From assembly GCA_900696525.1 (NCBI GenBank), contig CAADGL010000016.1:1-64000 (forward strand): a stretch of DNA of 64,000 nt. The letters are read 5' to 3'. The stretch comes from an uncultured Planctomycetota bacterium. Lineage in GTDB: Bacteria > Planctomycetota > Phycisphaerae > UBA1845 > Fen-1342. Both the position numbers and the translations under genes were made by a program. The notes beneath the pieces are model-generated. The model was not told the origin of the DNA. It saw only the letters and a program-made list of their open reading frames with translations, and made no database searches. Of this stretch, positions 50,840 to 62,458 are shown one piece after another; position 1 is the stretch's first letter; each line of letters opens with the position of its first letter.

Positions 50840-51823
50840 ATGCACGCATCGTTGCGGGTCCTGCTGAAGGACGTGATCGACTACGCCGGGCTCTTTCCGC
50901 CCGCCAGGCTCGACCTCGAGCCGGCCCTGGCGAACTACCTGGCGTATCGCGCCCAGCCCGACGCCTGGATGCTGTCGCGGTTCATTTGCCCGACGGCGCG
51001 GCTCGCCGATCTCACCGCGCGGCTCTCCGCAATGGACCCGCGGCCGCGAGCGGTGTCGGTGTCGGCGGTCGCGCGCGGCGGCGCCTCGCCCGACGAGCTG
51101 CGCCAGAATCTCGCGCAGGACGTGGCGGACATCGCGGCATTCCGCGAGCGCGCCGCCGCGCTCGGCCGCGTGGACTGCATCGAGCTGCGGCTGTGCCCGC
51201 CCGGCACGGGGGACTGCCGCAGGCTGCTGCGCGACGTCGATGCCGCCCTCTCCGAGGCCGGCCTTGCGGACGGGACGCGGTACTTCTGCGAGCTACCGCC
51301 GGCCGCGTCCTGGCGCGACGGCCTGGCCGCGGTCGTCGACGCGCTGCGGTCGCTCCGCGAGGCCAAAGCGACGGCGGCTGCGCCCCGCGCGGGACTCGCA
51401 CCGCCGGGCATGAAGCTGCGCTGCGGCGGGCAGACGGCGGATGCGTTTCCGAGCGCCGAGCAGGTGGCGGGCGTGATTCACGCGTGCCAGGCGGCCGCGG
51501 TTCCGCTGAAGTTCACCGCGGGGCTGCATCACCCGCTGCGGCACATCGACGCGGGGCTCCAGGCGCCGGTGCATGGGTTCATCAACGTGCTGATGGCGGG
51601 CGTGCTGGCGTACGCGCTGCACCTGGAGCCGGCGGACCTCCAGGCGGTGGTCGAGGAGCAGGACGCGCGGCAGTTTCACTTTCACGACGAGGGCGCGAGC
51701 TGGAACGACGCCTTCGCCACGGCCAGCGAGATCGCCATCGCCCGCCGCGACCGCGTGGTCTCGTTCGGCAGTTGCAGCTTCGACGAGCCGCGGGAGGACT
51801 TGCGGCGGATGCGGTGGATGTAG
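50840..51823 (+). CDS. Conserved protein of unknown function next to fumarylacetoacetase
   Basis: The 327-residue protein has alternating strand/helix pattern suggesting a beta/alpha barrel: [81 protein letters not shown] and [12 protein letters not shown]. His residues in [10 protein letters not shown] and FHFHDEG look like active-site candidates. No signal peptide. ATG 50840 follows GGGAG. It ends 68 bp before fahA on the same strand, so a role beside tyrosine or homogentisate breakdown is a fair guess. Confidence 0.72.
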   Translation: MHASLRVLLKDVIDYAGLFPPARLDLEPALANYLAYRAQPDAWMLSRFICPTARLADLTARLSAMDPRPRAVSVSAVARGGASPDELRQNLAQDVADIAAFRERAAALGRVDCIELRLCPPGTGDCRRLLRDVDAALSEAGLADGTRYFCELPPAASWRDGLAAVVDALRSLREAKATAAAPRAGLAPPGMKLRCGGQTADAFPSAEQVAGVIHACQAAAVPLKFTAGLHHPLRHIDAGLQAPVHGFINVLMAGVLAYALHLEPADLQAVVEEQDARQFHFHDEGASWNDAFATASEIAIARRDRVVSFGSCSFDEPREDLRRMRWM

Positions 51824-51891
51824 GCGGAGTACGCCGTGCGCGCTTCCTGGCACCAGGCGCCGTGCATCGAGCACCAATACCGGGCACCACG

Positions 51892-53202
<1,311 letters not shown>

Positions 53203-53295
53203 CGAGCGGCCCGGCAGCCCGCCATTCGCGTCATCCTGAGGTCTCGCACTGAAGGAGCGTGTTCCTTGCGATCCGCACCCCGCCTCAGCCTGCGC

Positions 53296-54252
53296 CTACG
53301 ACTCGTCCGTCCGCCGGCTGAACCGCCCCGAGGCGTGAATGCGATCGACCAGCCGCGCGAAGGGCAGCGATTGCAGCCACACGCTGCCAGGCCCCGTCAG
53401 CTCCGCGAAGAACAGCCCCTCGCCGCCGAACAGCGTGTTCTTGAACCCGCCGACGAAGCGAATGTCGTACGTCACGCTCGGCTGGAACGCGACCAGGCAG
53501 CCAGTGTCCACGCGCAGCGACTCGCCCGCCGCAAGCTGCCGGTTGCACAGCGTCCCGCCCGCGTGCACGAACGCCACGCCGTCGCCCTTCAGCCGTTGCA
53601 GGATGAACCCCTCGCCGCCGAACACCCCGGCGCCGAGGCGCCGGGTGAACGCGATGCCGATCGTCACGCCGCGGGCGCAGCACAGGAATGACTGTTTCTG
53701 GCAGAGCACCTCGCCGGCGTGCTGCGTCAGGTCGATCGGCACGATCTTGCCGGGATACGGCGCGGCGAAGGCGATGTGCTGCCGGCCCGGCCCGCGGCCG
53801 GTGAACGTCGTCAGGAACATCGACTCGCCCGTCAGCAGCCGCTTGCCGGCACTGAGCACCTTGCCCAGCAGCCCCTGATCGGCGCTCGGGTCGCCGAAGC
53901 TCGTCTGCATCTCCACGCCGGCGGCCATGTACATCATCGCGCCGGCCTCGGCGACGACCATCTCGCCCGGGTCCAGCCCCACCTCGACGAACTGCATGTC
54001 GTCGCCGTAGATCTGGTAGTCGATCTCGTCGGCCTTGCGCCCGGTCCAGGGCGGCGGGACGCCGGCGCCGCTGCCCGCGATCGCCGGGCGAAGGGCGGCG
54101 ACGTGCCGCGCCTCGGTCCAGTTGGCCAGCCCCGGACCGAACACGAGCGCGCGGTCGCCGCCGAGCTTCGGCAGCCGCGCCAGCAGCTCCTCGGCCGTGA
54201 CCGGCCCGGTCGATTGCCCGTTCTCTACGTAGTACCACTCCGCCGCGCCCAT
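53296..54252 (-). CDS. AIM24 family protein with N-terminal GYF-type domain
   Basis: The 318-residue protein has a GYF_2-like domain (about 5-55, [20 protein letters not shown]) joined by a Pro-rich linker to an AIM24/TIGR00266 beta-prism-like domain ([77 protein letters not shown]). AIM24 proteins are widespread and poorly known. ATG 54252 follows GGAG. It lies 33 bp behind aceE and may be in its operon. Confidence 0.88.
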   Translation of the reverse strand: MGAAEWYYVENGQSTGPVTAEELLARLPKLGGDRALVFGPGLANWTEARHVAALRPAIAGSGAGVPPPWTGRKADEIDYQIYGDDMQFVEVGLDPGEMVVAEAGAMMYMAAGVEMQTSFGDPSADQGLLGKVLSAGKRLLTGESMFLTTFTGRGPGRQHIAFAAPYPGKIVPIDLTQHAGEVLCQKQSFLCCARGVTIGIAFTRRLGAGVFGGEGFILQRLKGDGVAFVHAGGTLCNRQLAAGESLRVDTGCLVAFQPSVTYDIRFVGGFKNTLFGGEGLFFAELTGPGSVWLQSLPFARLVDRIHASGRFSRRTDES

Positions 54253-54285
54253 CGTGTCACTCCACTCACGTCGATCGCGTCTCGA

Positions 54286-56961
<2,676 letters not shown>

Positions 56962-57246
56962 TTGAGTTTCTCGTCGGTTCGCAGTCCACGCTTCCGCCGC
57001 GCCGCGCTTCGCGCCGCCGCCGGCGCGAGGCCCCGACCGATAACGTGGAAAGGCCCGAAGGCAGAGGTGGATTGTAGCGGCCTGCGTTCCGATCCGCGAC
57101 CGCCAGGCGGGGTGGACGCCCACTAACGCACGCCCACGCGAGTACGCGAGAGCATGCCACCCGTCGCATGCGTGGCATGCCGTCGTGCACTCACGTCGGC
57201 ATGCTCCAGGGTCAAGCACACTCGCCGACCGCCGCGGGACCAGCCC

Positions 57247-58086
57247 TCAGCGCGCCTTCGGCCCGGGGAACAGCCAGCCGAAGAGGTCGCGCGTTCCCTG
57301 GCCCATCCGCTGCCACCAGGTCTGCCTGGCCGGGGGGGGCCTAACGCTCAACTCCGGCGACGGGTGCTCCGCCAGCCAATGCGCCCAGGCCTGCGCATCG
57401 CTGCCCAGCCGCGCCCCCGTGAGGCGCTCGAGCGAGCGCGTCGCCGCGGCCACAACGGCGAAGTCGTCATCCGCCAGGGCACGCATCAGCCCGTCGACCG
57501 CATCGCGCTGCGGACAGCACGCCAGCCCGCGGGCGGCGGCGATGCGCACGTGACGGTCAGCGTCGTTGCGCAGGCGCTCAAGCAGCGTCTCGCGGACGGC
57601 GTCCGCCTGCTCGGGGGTCACGACGCGCGCTTCGGACAGCTCCGCCAGGGCGAGCGCGGCGTCCCAGCGCACGAGCTCGCCGGGGGCGCGCACCTCGCGC
57701 GGCGGATGCCGGGTGTGGTTGAGAATCTTGAGCATCACGTCGACGGCGCGCGGATCACGGCCGGCGGCCAGTCCGCGGATGGCCACGCAGCGCGTCTGCG
57801 GATTCGCCTCGAGCAGCGCGATCGCCGTCAGCCCGTTGACCGCCCATTCCTGCGTGACCTGCCCGCTCGCCGCCAGCTTGGCGGCGGCGTCGCGACGAAC
57901 GTCGGGATCGGGATCCGAAACGGCGATGACCATGTTCTGCTGCGGCGTGCGCTGCGGCTCGAAGAGCTTCCTGAAGCCCACGTCGAGGTCGGCGGTGTTG
58001 CAGCCGGCGGCCAGCGCGCACAGCAGGGTCGCGTGCAGCCGCGTGCCGGCCGAGCCGCACAAGCGGAATCGCGCAAGCGTATGCAT
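57247..58086 (-). CDS. HEAT-repeat lipoprotein
   Basis: The 279-residue protein has a lipoprotein signal (ATLLCALAAGC, lipobox Cys about 28) and then HEAT/armadillo-like helices (SDPDPDVRRDAAAKLAASG, NDADRHVRIAAARGLACC, DDDFAVVAAATRSLERL). HEAT repeats make protein-binding solenoids. The tail (WWQRMGQGTRDLFGWLFPG) may be amphipathic. ATG 58086 lies 17 bp behind murI, so the genes are probably one operon. Confidence 0.8.
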   Translation of the reverse strand: MHTLARFRLCGSAGTRLHATLLCALAAGCNTADLDVGFRKLFEPQRTPQQNMVIAVSDPDPDVRRDAAAKLAASGQVTQEWAVNGLTAIALLEANPQTRCVAIRGLAAGRDPRAVDVMLKILNHTRHPPREVRAPGELVRWDAALALAELSEARVVTPEQADAVRETLLERLRNDADRHVRIAAARGLACCPQRDAVDGLMRALADDDFAVVAAATRSLERLTGARLGSDAQAWAHWLAEHPSPELSVRPPPARQTWWQRMGQGTRDLFGWLFPGPKAR

Positions 58087-58103
58087 CAACACCTCGTCCG
58101 TTC

Positions 58104-58943
58104 TCACGCGGGGTGCTGGCCGATCGCCGTCGAGATATAGCGCTCCGGCTCGACAAACTCGACGGAGTCGATCTCGTGTCCGAGAAAGCGCGACCCGACC
58201 CGCTGGAACCGCTGCGGGTTGTCGCTGACGTAACACGAGAGGCTACCCGTCCGGACCGCCGGGCTCAAGGCGCCGGCCTCCTCCAGCGCCGCGCGGGCCG
58301 CCAGAGAGGTTTCGCGCCCGCTGTCGATGATGAATACGTCGGGCCCGAGGAAGTCGGCGATCGCGTCCCGCAGGAGCGGATAGTGCGTGCAGCCCAGGAC
58401 CAGGGCGCGCACTCCCTGTTCGCGAACCTCGCGCAGGTAGTCGGCCACCACGCCCGTCACGACCGGGTCGCGGCAGTCGCGGCCCTCCTCCACCAGCGGC
58501 ACGAACAGCGGACACGGCCTGGCCAGCACGCGCGCCGCCGGCGCCAGCGCCTTCAGCGCCGCCGGGTACGCCCCGCTGTTGATGGTCGCCTCGGTCCCGA
58601 TCACGCAGATGGCCCCGCCGCCGGCGTGCGCGGCGGCGGCCCGCGCCCCGGGAGCGACGACGTCGATGATCGGCGTGGGCAATTCCTCGACCAGTGCGTC
58701 GAGCGCCAGGGCGCTGGCGGTGTTGCAGGCCGCGACGATCAGCTTCGGCTCGAACTGGAGCAGGAAGCGCGCCGCTTCCAGCGCAAAGCAGATCACCGTC
58801 TGCCGCGACTTGCTGCCGTACGGCACGCGGGCCGTGTCGCCGAAGTAGACGATGTCCTCCTGCGGCAGGAGCTGCCGCAGGTGCCGCACGACGGAAAGCC
58901 CGCCGAGACCGGAATCAAACACGCCGATTGGGCCGCTGTTCAA
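58104..58943 (-). CDS. murI: Glutamate racemase
   Basis: The 279-residue enzyme makes D-glutamate for cell-wall peptidoglycan. The catalytic acid/base cysteines are Cys 73 (AACNTAS) and Cys 185 (LGCTHYPL); the start GPIGVFDSGLGGLSV is typical. The start is TTG 58943, preceded by GGAGGA with 7 nt spacing; no ATG is in frame nearby. A peptidoglycan gene fits the finding that planctomycetes make peptidoglycan. Confidence 0.95.
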   Translation of the reverse strand: MNSGPIGVFDSGLGGLSVVRHLRQLLPQEDIVYFGDTARVPYGSKSRQTVICFALEAARFLLQFEPKLIVAACNTASALALDALVEELPTPIIDVVAPGARAAAAHAGGGAICVIGTEATINSGAYPAALKALAPAARVLARPCPLFVPLVEEGRDCRDPVVTGVVADYLREVREQGVRALVLGCTHYPLLRDAIADFLGPDVFIIDSGRETSLAARAALEEAGALSPAVRTGSLSCYVSDNPQRFQRVGSRFLGHEIDSVEFVEPERYISTAIGQHPA

Positions 58944-58988
58944 GAGCGCATCCTCCGTGACAACCCGACCGCTGTTCCCCGTGCGGCG

Positions 58989-59549
58989 CTACTTGGCCCG
59001 TTCGAGATACTCGCCGGTCCGCGTGTCGATGCGCAGCTTCTCGCCATTCTCGATGAAGGGCGGCACGCGCACGCGCAGCCCGGTCTCCATGGTCGCGTCC
59101 TTGCTCTGGTTCGTCGCCGTGGCGCCCTTTACGACCGGCGTCGTGTCGGTCACCGTCAGCTCGACGGTGTTCGGCAGCTCACACGCGACGATCTTGCCGT
59201 CGATGGACTGCAACGTGACGGTCTCGTTGCCTTTCAGGTACAGGTGCGCGTCGCCCATCACTTCCGCCGGCACGTGCAACTGGTCGAACGACGTCGGGTC
59301 CATGACGATGAAGTCGTTGCCCTCGCGATAGAGATACTCGTAGGGCTTGGTCTCGACGAACGGCGTCTCGATCTTGTCGTCGGTGGAGAAGCGCGTGTCC
59401 GTGCTGCGCCCGGTCTTCACGTGCTTGAGCCGCGCCTGGATATAGCTGCGCCAGTTCCCCTTTGACATGATCGACACGTCCTCGACCCGCCACAGGTCGC
59501 CCTGGAAGTGGATCACCTTGCCCTTCTTCAAATCAAACGCCTTGATCAC
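58989..59549 (-). CDS. efp: Translation elongation factor P
   Basis: The 186-residue protein has the three-barrel EF-P layout (IKAFDLKKGKVIHF; RLKHVKTGRSTDTRFSTDDK; FVMDPTSFDQLHVP; TGLRVRVPPFIENGEKLRID). The tip of domain I is SKGNWRS (residues 29-35), two residues longer than the usual PGKG loop that holds the modified lysine. It relieves ribosome stalling at polyproline. ATG 59549 follows a -10-like TATATT (59657-59652, minus strand, weak). Confidence 0.93.
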   Translation of the reverse strand: MIKAFDLKKGKVIHFQGDLWRVEDVSIMSKGNWRSYIQARLKHVKTGRSTDTRFSTDDKIETPFVETKPYEYLYREGNDFIVMDPTSFDQLHVPAEVMGDAHLYLKGNETVTLQSIDGKIVACELPNTVELTVTDTTPVVKGATATNQSKDATMETGLRVRVPPFIENGEKLRIDTRTGEYLERAK

Positions 59550-59723
59550 CGCCCTGGCCTCCCGTCTGCCGACGCCCCCGAAGCCGCCGACGCGGCGGAC
59601 CGCAGAGTTACACCGTCACGCGTTCAAAACGCGCCTTCCCCGGCGCTTCTGAATATATCGGCGTTTGCAGCCGCGAGCCACTTGCCTCGCGCCGGGCCCC
59701 GCTTTCGGCTGCCCGAGCAGAAC

Positions 59724-59788
59724 GGGAGCGTCGGCGGCGCCGCAGCCCGCGCGAGACCTCGCGCTGCCGCCCGGCTGCCGACGCTCCC
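59724..59788 (-). terminator. Large GC-rich hairpin after osmC
   Basis: gggagcgtcggc (59724-59735) pairs exactly with gccgacgctccc (59777-59788); inside it gcgcgag/ctcgcgc pairs again. It starts 28 nt after the osmC stop on the minus strand. There is no T-tract, so termination is uncertain; it could also be a dispersed REP-like hairpin. Confidence 0.5.
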
Positions 59789-59815
59789 TGGCGTACATCT
59801 CCCGAACCTGGTGGC

Positions 59816-60427
59816 CTACTCGATCACCAGCCGCGGCCGTACGCGGATCGGATGCGTGATGTTGAAGAAGTTGGGCGAGGTCGCCATCACCGTTGCATGA
59901 ACCTGGCGGAACTGCTCCGGCGTGCCCTTGCCCTTGATGCGGACGACGTACTCGATCTCGTCGTAGCCGGGCTTGACCCCGCTATCGAGCCCGAGAAACC
60001 CGCGCAGGTCCAGCTCGCCGGAGGTCTCGATCTCGATCGACTCGAGCTCGATGCCGTGAACCGAGCAGCCGGCCACGTACCCGACCATTACGCAGGCGTT
60101 CATCGCCGCCATCAGCAGCTCCTGCGGGTTGGGCGCGCTGCTGTCGCCGAGCAGCTCGGGCGGCTCGTCGGCGGCGATGGAGAAGTGCCGCTCCTTGTCG
60201 CGCCCGCCGAGCTGCCAGCAATCGACGCGGGCCACGGAGCGCGTTCCGCCGGCCCAGCGCGTGCAGACCCTGAATCCCGCGCGGCCCTCGCTCGGGTTCG
60301 CCGCAACCGTTTCGCAAAGTCCGCGCAGCGCCCCCAGGTCCAGCCCGTTGAGCCGCTCGCCGTCGCGGCGGGCGCCCGGCGCCGCGTGGGTCCGGGCGCC
60401 GGCATCCTCAGTCATCGTCGCTTTCAT
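59816..60427 (-). CDS. OsmC family peroxide-resistance-type protein
   Basis: The 203-residue protein has the OsmC fold pattern: PNPQELLMAAMNACVMVG, with the first redox Cys, then AGCSVHGIELESIEIE with the second, then SGVKPGYDEIEYVVRIKG. OsmC/Ohr proteins detoxify organic hydroperoxides, but this one has an N-terminal extension of about 60 residues and a Cys-x(9)-Cys spacing different from Ohr, so its substrate is open. ATG 60427 follows AAGGAG. It diverges from the TetR gene. Confidence 0.85.
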   Translation of the reverse strand: MKATMTEDAGARTHAAPGARRDGERLNGLDLGALRGLCETVAANPSEGRAGFRVCTRWAGGTRSVARVDCWQLGGRDKERHFSIAADEPPELLGDSSAPNPQELLMAAMNACVMVGYVAGCSVHGIELESIEIETSGELDLRGFLGLDSGVKPGYDEIEYVVRIKGKGTPEQFRQVHATVMATSPNFFNITHPIRVRPRLVIE

Positions 60428-60527
60428 GTTGCTCTCCTTGGTCCGCGGCGGCTTCCGGCGCCGCGCTACACGTAGGAGCATGCCACACAAACCAGCGGGT
60501 GGGTAATGACTACCGGTCCAGTTTGCC

Positions 60528-60557
60528 TTGACTTGCCGTCAACCCGCCGACTATGAC
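60528..60557 (+). promoter_or_regulatory. Possible tetR promoter in divergent osmC/tetR region
   Basis: TTGACT (60528-60533), 18 bp, TATGAC (60552-60557). The region 60428-60630 is shared with the osmC gene, so it should hold the operator of the TetR protein; the CCGGT/ACCGG-containing word actaccggtccagt near 60510-60523 is the only candidate. Confidence 0.35.
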
Positions 60558-60630
60558 TCGCCGTGCGGCGATGGCCCGGGCGTTGCTCATGCGCCGTCCT
60601 GCGCCGCCTGAACGCCGCCGGAGCCGGACC

Positions 60631-61206
60631 ATGGCCGCCTCGACCCGTGAGCGCCTCATCCGCACCGCTCACGACCTCTTCTATCGCGACGGCTTCCGCG
60701 GCGTGGGCCTCGACCGCATCCTGGCCGAGGTCGGCGTCACCAAGACTACCTTCTACAACCACTTCGAGAGCAAGGACCAATTGGTCCTCGAAGTCCTCCG
60801 CTGGCACGACCACTGGTGGCGCGACGAGTTCGTTCGCCTGTTGCGCAAGCACGGCGGCGACACGCCGCGCGGGCAGTTGCTCGCCCTGCCCGATGCCTTC
60901 GACGAGTTGTTCGCCACCGACTCGTACAACGGCTGTTTCTTCGTCAACGTCGCGGTCGAGTTCCCGCTACCGCACGAGCCGGCCCACGAGGCCGCCGTCG
61001 CCCACAAGCACGCCATGCAGGACATCATCCAGCAGCTCGGCGGTTATTCCGGTGCGCCAGACGCCGCCGCGTTCGCCCAGGAAGTCTCGCTGGTGATGGA
61101 AGGCGCGTACGTCAGCCGGCAGATCACCCGGCGCGACGAAGTGACGGAGGCGCTGCGGCGGGTTCTCGCGGGCATCGTCGAACGGCATCTGCCGGCTCCG
61201 GCGTGA
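60631..61206 (+). CDS. TetR family transcriptional regulator
   Basis: The 191-residue protein has a TetR HTH (residues about 9-55): ERLIRTAHDLFYRDGFRGVG, LDRILAEVGVTKTTFYNHFE. The effector domain has a Cys in DSYNGCFFVNVAVEFP, which is common in a YcdC/AcrR-like subset that senses small reactive compounds. ATG 60631 is chosen because it precedes MAASTRERL. Divergent to osmC, it probably controls that gene and itself. Confidence 0.9.
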   Translation: MAASTRERLIRTAHDLFYRDGFRGVGLDRILAEVGVTKTTFYNHFESKDQLVLEVLRWHDHWWRDEFVRLLRKHGGDTPRGQLLALPDAFDELFATDSYNGCFFVNVAVEFPLPHEPAHEAAVAHKHAMQDIIQQLGGYSGAPDAAAFAQEVSLVMEGAYVSRQITRRDEVTEALRRVLAGIVERHLPAPA

Positions 61207-61291
61207 CCGGTCCGGCCGACCGGGATCCCACTCACCGGCGTTCCAATTCTCCCGCGGGTTTTGAACGACGCCGCCGGGCCGCGCGATTAGA

Positions 61292-62338
61292 ATGGAGCTT
61301 GTGGAAGAGACCGTCACGATCATGGTCAGCTCGGGCCCGGCCGCGCCGCCGGCGCCGGTCGAGATCCCGCGTCGCGTCGGCACGGTGCGGATCGGCGCGC
61401 TGCTCGGCGAGGGGGCCGGCGGATGCGTGCTGTCGGGCTACGACGAGGCGCTGGGGCGGCGGGTCGCGGTCAAGGTCCTGCATGGCGGCGGCGCGCCGCA
61501 CGCCGTCAACGAGATCGTGCAGGGCATCCGCTCGGCGGCGTCGATCAAGCATCCGAACGTGGTGACGGTGTACAGCGTCGAGCAGGTGCGCGGCCTGGCC
61601 GTGATCGTGATGGAGCTGATCGACGGCCTGTCGCTGCGCGATGTGCTGAAGCGCACCGGACCGCTCGATCTGTCGCTGGCGTTGTACGTGCTCTCAACGA
61701 CGGCCCAGGGCGTGGACGCGCTGCACCGGGCCAACGTCGTCCATCGCGACCTGAAGCCCGCGAACATCCTCTTCGATCGCGAGGGCGACGCGCACGTCTG
61801 CGACTTCGGACTGGCGTGCGCCTTCGACGCCGGCGCGTTCCGCAGCGGGGCGACGACGATCGGCGGCAGCCCGCTGTACATGGCGCCGGAGATGTTCGAC
61901 GGGCACGTCTCGTTTCAGAGCGACGTGTACGCGATGGGCGTGCTGCTCTTCGAGGCGCTCTGCGGCCAGGCGCCGTATTGCGGCGCGACGATCAGCGAGG
62001 TGCGCGCCCTGCACGCCGGCGGCGAGCTCCCGTTGCAGCGGCTGCGCCCGCGGGCTTTGCCCGAGGCGCTCGTCGAGATCATCGAACGCGCCCTGCACAA
62101 GCAGCGCATTCTGCGCTTCAAGTCCGCCGGCCACCTGCTGCGCGCCCTGGCGGAGATCCCCTCCGCGCCCGCCGAGGTGATGCGCGCACGCGTGGCCGAC
62201 ATCGTGACCGCCGCCCAGCAGATTCCCAGGGCCGCTGACGCCGCCTCGCCCGGGCCAACCGTGGCGCACACCACCTTCGACCTCATCGCCCAGCGCGCCG
62301 CCGAGAAGCGCCGCGCCAAGAGCGGCGACGGCGCCTGA
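61292..62338 (+). CDS. Serine/threonine protein kinase
   Basis: The 348-residue protein is a Hanks-type kinase: GEGAGGCVLSGYDE (glycine loop), VAVKVL (ATP lysine), HRDLKPANILF (catalytic loop), CDFGLA (DFG), GSPLYMAPEMF (APE) and FQSDVYAMGVLLFE. No transmembrane helix is visible, so it is likely soluble, unlike many planctomycete kinases. The last 70 residues form a helical tail. ATG 61292 overlaps a TAGAAT at 61288; ATG 61325 is an alternative start. Partners unknown. Confidence 0.93.
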   Translation: MELVEETVTIMVSSGPAAPPAPVEIPRRVGTVRIGALLGEGAGGCVLSGYDEALGRRVAVKVLHGGGAPHAVNEIVQGIRSAASIKHPNVVTVYSVEQVRGLAVIVMELIDGLSLRDVLKRTGPLDLSLALYVLSTTAQGVDALHRANVVHRDLKPANILFDREGDAHVCDFGLACAFDAGAFRSGATTIGGSPLYMAPEMFDGHVSFQSDVYAMGVLLFEALCGQAPYCGATISEVRALHAGGELPLQRLRPRALPEALVEIIERALHKQRILRFKSAGHLLRALAEIPSAPAEVMRARVADIVTAAQQIPRAADAASPGPTVAHTTFDLIAQRAAEKRRAKSGDGA

Positions 62339-62384
62339 GGGCCGCTCGCCCCAGGAGCAGCCTCCTCCGCGACCTCCGTCGGCT

Positions 62385-62427
62385 GAAAAAGCAGCGGCGG
62401 AGCCGAGCTTGTCGCCCGCTCCGCCGC
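62385..62427 (-). terminator. Intrinsic terminator of the M56 peptidase gene
   Basis: On the minus strand gcggcggagc/gctccgccgc forms a 10-bp stem (62427-62418 with 62403-62394), and TGCTTTTTC follows. It starts 32 nt after the stop at 62459. It also lies between two convergent genes. Confidence 0.72.
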
Positions 62428-62458
62428 GCCTGGTTTCAGGGCCGCGCTCGGCCGGGAG

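Noticed and set aside
50986..51891. Long upstream extension of the fumarylacetoacetase frame
   Set aside because: It overlaps the unknown gene at 50840-51823 in another frame; the family starts at ATG 51892.
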